Positions 61,668 to 64,000 of a DNA stretch of 64,000 nt are shown one piece after another. The notes below the pieces were generated by a model. It was not told the origin of the DNA, did not search any database, and saw only the letters and a list, made by a program, of their open reading frames with translations. This stretch comes from Mucilaginibacter xinganensis. Lineage in GTDB: Bacteria > Bacteroidota > Bacteroidia > Sphingobacteriales > Sphingobacteriaceae. Position 1 is the stretch's first letter, and each line of letters starts with the position of its first letter. A program made the position numbers and the translations under genes. The stretch lies in the NCBI RefSeq assembly GCF_002257585.1, contig NZ_CP022743.1, positions 3,844,001 to 3,908,000 on the forward strand, read 5' to 3'.

Positions 61668-62139
61668 TATGAGTTGCCCAAAATAAACAATTTCGGGCGT
61701 TTGACCTCACGAGAATCACGGCTTTCTTTTAGTTTACTTTCATTTATATTTTACAATAATTGAAAGGACTTTCGCCTTGACAAGTATCAAAGTAGGTAAT
61801 ACTAACGCAATACCTGTGTTGTAAGGTTAAGATTATTTGATATACTTGCGAGGTTGGGCGTATACCTTTAGTTAAGAGCTGAAATATATAAAGCAACCTG
61901 ATAGTTAAATATCTCAATACTATTCTAACCTACATATTTGCTTGTGTTACACTGCTGATCAATATGCGCCAAACTAAGATTAAAATCATCAACCACGAAC
62001 AAAAAAGCAACAAAGTCGATAACAAGCATACAACACATGAATTAACTAACAGGTCAGTAAAAACAGCACAGAACATGCCTAGAACCCCATATAAAATAAC
62101 ATAGGCTCCCTGGAGTAACCAAGAAGCCTTTAAGAATTG
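61668..62139. other. Gene-free stretch upstream of the T9SS protein gene
   Basis: About 470 bases. It should carry the promoter of the T9SS protein gene (minus). A hydrophobic 72-codon frame (61930-62148, minus) lies just after tRNA-Arg but is not accepted as a gene. Otherwise nothing is seen. Confidence 0.4.
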
Positions 62140-62213
62140 TGATCCCATCTGGATTCGAACCAGAGACCTACAGATTAGAAATCTGTTGCTCTATCCAGCT
62201 GAGCTATAGGACC
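62140..62213 (-). tRNA. tRNA-Arg (TCT)
   Basis: A 74-base cloverleaf on the minus strand: acceptor GGTCCTA/TGGGATC with A as discriminator (two G-U pairs), D arm AGCTCAGCTGGATAGAGC, anticodon stem ACAGA/TCTGT around TTTCTAA (anticodon TCT, codon AGA), and T arm CTCTGG-TTCGAAT-CCAGA. No CCA is encoded. Confidence 0.95.
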
Positions 62214-62227
62214 ATCTGAAATTTCAC

Positions 62228-62283
62228 AAGTGCATCGGGGAGTTTCGAACCTCTCCAGTGTCCTTATTAAGATTTCGCGGTGC
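62228..62283 (-). pseudogene. tRNA-like remnant upstream of tRNA-Arg
   Basis: On the minus strand TGCACCG and CGATGCA can pair as a seven-base acceptor (one mismatch) around 40 bases that include GGAGAG-GTTCGAAA-CTCCCC, a T arm with an 8-base loop. No D or anticodon arm is recognised, so it is probably a decayed tRNA or a leader structure rather than a functional tRNA. Confidence 0.35.
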
Positions 62284-62714
62284 AAATATGCAAAAATCTG
62301 CCTGAAAAATCAAGTGTATCGTTTCTTAATTTCATCGGCCGGGTAAAGGTTACACGTGAAAACTTCTTAAACAACAATAAATTCACATTTAACATAGTGT
62401 ATAAACATTAAATTTTAATTAACTTCATTATTCAAACTATTGCTTAGTAATATTTGTTAAATTATATATATAATTGCAAACAATTATAAACCAATTGCCT
62501 CATAAAGCAATACATTTATATTTTTAATTAGCGGGTGATTTTACAAACTTAAATATTAATAGTATTGATTTGGTGGTGTTGAATATGCCTTAAATTTCAA
62601 GAAAGAATACTGCATTAATTTAAAATGAAGAAATTTACTTTTTAAAAAGATAAAGTGTTTTATTTACAATAAGTAAATCATACTTTTAACCGATTTTTTT
62701 AATAAACTTATTTT
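62284..62714. other. Very AT-rich gene-free stretch before the kinase gene
   Basis: About 430 bases, visibly richer in A and T than the rest of the window (from about 62380 on). ATTTAC-AATAA-GTAAAT (62662-62678) is a small inverted repeat. No TAnnTTTG element is seen near the start of the next gene, and no gene or named RNA is recognised. Confidence 0.45.
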
Positions 62715-63572
62715 ATGATCATAATTGCTGACGGTGGCTCTACTAAAACAAACTGGTGTCTGGTTACCGAAGAAGGAAAAAAAGTTTACTTCAATACCGA
62801 AGGTTACAATCCTTATTTTTCAAGTACTGATTACATTATTCAGTCGTTAGGAGAAAGCCTGCCGACCGATCTGGAAAAAGATGCGATCACCGAAGTAAAC
62901 TATTATGGCGCAGGTTGTTCAACCGACGAAATGCGTGATATTGTTAAAGTAGCGATGGAAGCGGTGTTTACCAAAGCAAAGGTCAACATAGGCCATGATC
63001 TGCTTGCTGCGGCCAGGGCATTATTAGGCAACAACGAAGGTTTTGCAGCCATATTGGGAACAGGTACCAATACTTGTATCTATGATGGCAAAAACGTAGT
63101 AATGAATATTGATTCTGGTGCCTACATCCTGGGTGATGAAGGCAGCGGATGCTACATCGGTAAAAAATTACTTACTGATTACCTGCGCGGCTATATGCCG
63201 GAACCGGTACGTAACCTTTTTTGGGAAACATACAAACTTACACCTGATGATGTAAATGAGCAGGTTTATACCCAGCCGCGTGCCAATCGCTTTTGCGCAA
63301 GTTTCAGCAAATTTGTTTATGACAACAACGTACATATTGAATACTCAAGAAACTTAGTGCGTACCTCGTTCGAAGACTTTTTCCGGAATCTGGTAACCCA
63401 CTATCCTGATTATCAAAAATATTCCTTCAACTGCATTGGTTCGGTAGGCTACAATTTCCGCAACGTACTGGAAGAACTGGTAGTTGAAAACGGAATGGTT
63501 GTAGGTAATATCATCCGCTCACCTATAGACAACCTGGTGAAGTTCCATTTGGAAATGGCGCATCAGTTATAG
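62715..63572 (+). CDS. BadF/BadG/BcrA/BcrD-type amino-sugar kinase (GlcNAc/MurNAc kinase-like)
   Basis: 285 residues of the ASKHA fold: the phosphate-1 motif IADGGSTKTNWCLV (4-17), phosphate-2 FAAILGTGTNTCIYDGK (about 111-127), the connecting GAYILGDEGSGCYIGKKLL and adenosine-binding region SVGYNFRNVLEE. Relatives include N-acetylglucosamine kinase NagK and MurNAc/GlcNAc kinase MurK, which phosphorylate the sugar at O6 or O1. It could act with the NamZ-like muramidase and MurQ in murein salvage (inference). The end of the gene reaches into a large inverted repeat. Confidence 0.88.
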   Translation: MIIIADGGSTKTNWCLVTEEGKKVYFNTEGYNPYFSSTDYIIQSLGESLPTDLEKDAITEVNYYGAGCSTDEMRDIVKVAMEAVFTKAKVNIGHDLLAAARALLGNNEGFAAILGTGTNTCIYDGKNVVMNIDSGAYILGDEGSGCYIGKKLLTDYLRGYMPEPVRNLFWETYKLTPDDVNEQVYTQPRANRFCASFSKFVYDNNVHIEYSRNLVRTSFEDFFRNLVTHYPDYQKYSFNCIGSVGYNFRNVLEELVVENGMVVGNIIRSPIDNLVKFHLEMAHQL

Positions 63573-63731
63573 TTAGTTGATTAGAGACTAGAGACCGGAG
63601 ATTAGAGGTTTCAGATAGGCAATAATATACAAGGCCCTTGCAATTAAATTGCAAGGGCCTTTCTTTTTCATTTCAAACTTTACCGACTTTCGGACTAAAA
63701 ACAACTAATCTCCAGTCTTTAATTAACTAAC
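63572..63731. repeat. Nested inverted repeats between convergent genes
   Basis: An outer pair (63572-63605 and 63705-63731) is complementary over about 27 bases (GTTAGTT-ATTA-AGACT and GGAGATTAG), with two mismatches and a 7-base insertion, and overlaps both stop codons. It encloses a perfect 15-bp hairpin (terminator at 63631-63666). Confidence 0.65.
63631..63668 (+). terminator. Terminator of the kinase gene
   Basis: AAGGCCCTTGCAATT (63631-63645) and AATTGCAAGGGCCTT (63647-63661) pair perfectly, followed by TCTTTTTC. It can also stop transcription from the NUDIX gene on the other strand. Confidence 0.88.
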
Positions 63732-64000
63732 CTTATCCAGGTTTAATTCATTATTAAAGATCTTGGCATATTTCCGGCGATCAAACTTGTAAAGTTTTGC
63801 TGCACGGTAGGATACACCTTTCTGCTTTTCATCTAGTTCCTTTAAAAACCCGTAGCTCAGCATTTTCTTCCTGAAATTTCTTTTATCAAGCTTTTTGTTC
63901 AGCACAGCTTCGTAAAGCGACTGCAGTTGCGTAAGCGTAAATTTTTCAGGCAGCAATTCAAAGGCAATGGGCTGGTAGTTTAAGCGGCGGCGGATTTTAT
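63723..64000 (-). CDS. C-terminal end of a NUDIX/NrtR-like regulator (5' end outside window)
   Basis: The reading frame is open to the window edge. From 64000 it codes for KIRRRLNYQPIAFELLPEKF, then TLTQLQSLYEAVLNKKLDKRNFRKKML and SYRAAKLYKFDRRKYAKIF, the winged-helix C-terminal domain of NrtR/AraR-type NUDIX proteins; the NUDIX box should lie beyond the window. These regulators sense a nucleotide-sugar or sugar-phosphate ligand. A start at 63956 would be a TTG inside this domain and is rejected. Confidence 0.85.
   Translation of the reverse strand, partial: KIRRRLNYQPIAFELLPEKFTLTQLQSLYEAVLNKKLDKRNFRKKMLSYGFLKELDEKQKGVSYRAAKLYKFDRRKYAKIFNNELNLDKVS

Noticed and set aside
61930..62148. Hydrophobic 72-codon frame on the minus strand
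   Set aside because: Its start codon lies inside tRNA-Arg, it has no promoter or homologue I recognise, and AT-rich DNA gives hydrophobic frames by chance.

Overview
The window is chromosomal DNA of a Bacteroidota bacterium, most likely of the family Sphingobacteriaceae (Mucilaginibacter/Pedobacter-like). The evidence is a SusC/SusD pair with its own ECF sigma factor and FecR anti-sigma factor, a surface protein with a type IX secretion (type B, gliding-motility-like) C-terminal sorting domain, LytS/LytTR regulation, long-form aromatic amino acid hydroxylase, DUF1003, DUF4342 and DUF6958 proteins, and many copies of the Bacteroidota -7 promoter element TAnnTTTG. The genus is an inference. I see no phage, transposase, integrase or CRISPR array.

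Layout. 1-3.7 kb: a TlpA-like secreted thioredoxin (cut by the window edge) divergent from a LytS-type kinase and LytTR regulator. 3.9-10.4 kb: housekeeping genes, namely BI-1/YccA, a conserved unknown, murQ, an S41 protease, der and era. 10.4-10.8 kb: two identical initiator tRNA genes, each with its own terminator. 11.3-20.6 kb: an accessory locus with a secreted unknown, ECF sigma factor, FecR, STN-containing SusC, SusD and a secreted YdcF/DUF218 protein. 20.9-23.5 kb: cupin, Old Yellow Enzyme and ArsR regulator with a near-ideal operator, and a DUF6958 protein. 23.7-33.9 kb: acyltransferase, Crp/Fnr regulator, metallophosphoesterase, carboxylesterase, Lrp plus EamA exporter, orphan ABC ATPase, DUF1003 and an LPG-synthase-like membrane protein. 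34-44.5 kb: aromatic amino acid hydroxylase with an SDR, a PAS/GAF protein lacking its ATPase domain, ssb, MBL-rhodanese fusion, mnmD, a putative outer-membrane protein, ankyrin protein and mazG. 44.6-47.3 kb: a compact three-gene unit of ECF sigma factor, inner-membrane/beta-barrel fusion and a second barrel. 47.3-64 kb: LolC/E-like permease, NamZ-like muramidase, fmt, a dehydrogenase, DUF4342 plus ABC-2 exporter, FkbM methyltransferase, an alpha-glucan phosphorylase homologue lacking the PLP lysine, AI-2E permease, the T9SS cargo protein, tRNA-Arg, a BadF-type sugar kinase and the end of a NUDIX/NrtR-like gene.

How they work together. Two separate cell-surface signalling units are visible. 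The first (12.2-20.6 kb) is a classical SusC-STN/FecR/ECF relay. The second (44.6-47.3 kb) seems to put the inner-membrane anti-sigma-like part and an outer-membrane-like barrel in one polypeptide. Murein salvage is represented by a NamZ-like exo-muramidase, a BadF-family amino-sugar kinase and MurQ, which lie apart. The initiator tRNAs and fmt are both parts of translation initiation. Many transcripts appear to start only a few bases before the ATG, as several TAnnTTTG elements end 5-7 bp upstream of start codons. Function calls are from reading the protein sequences; no database search was possible.
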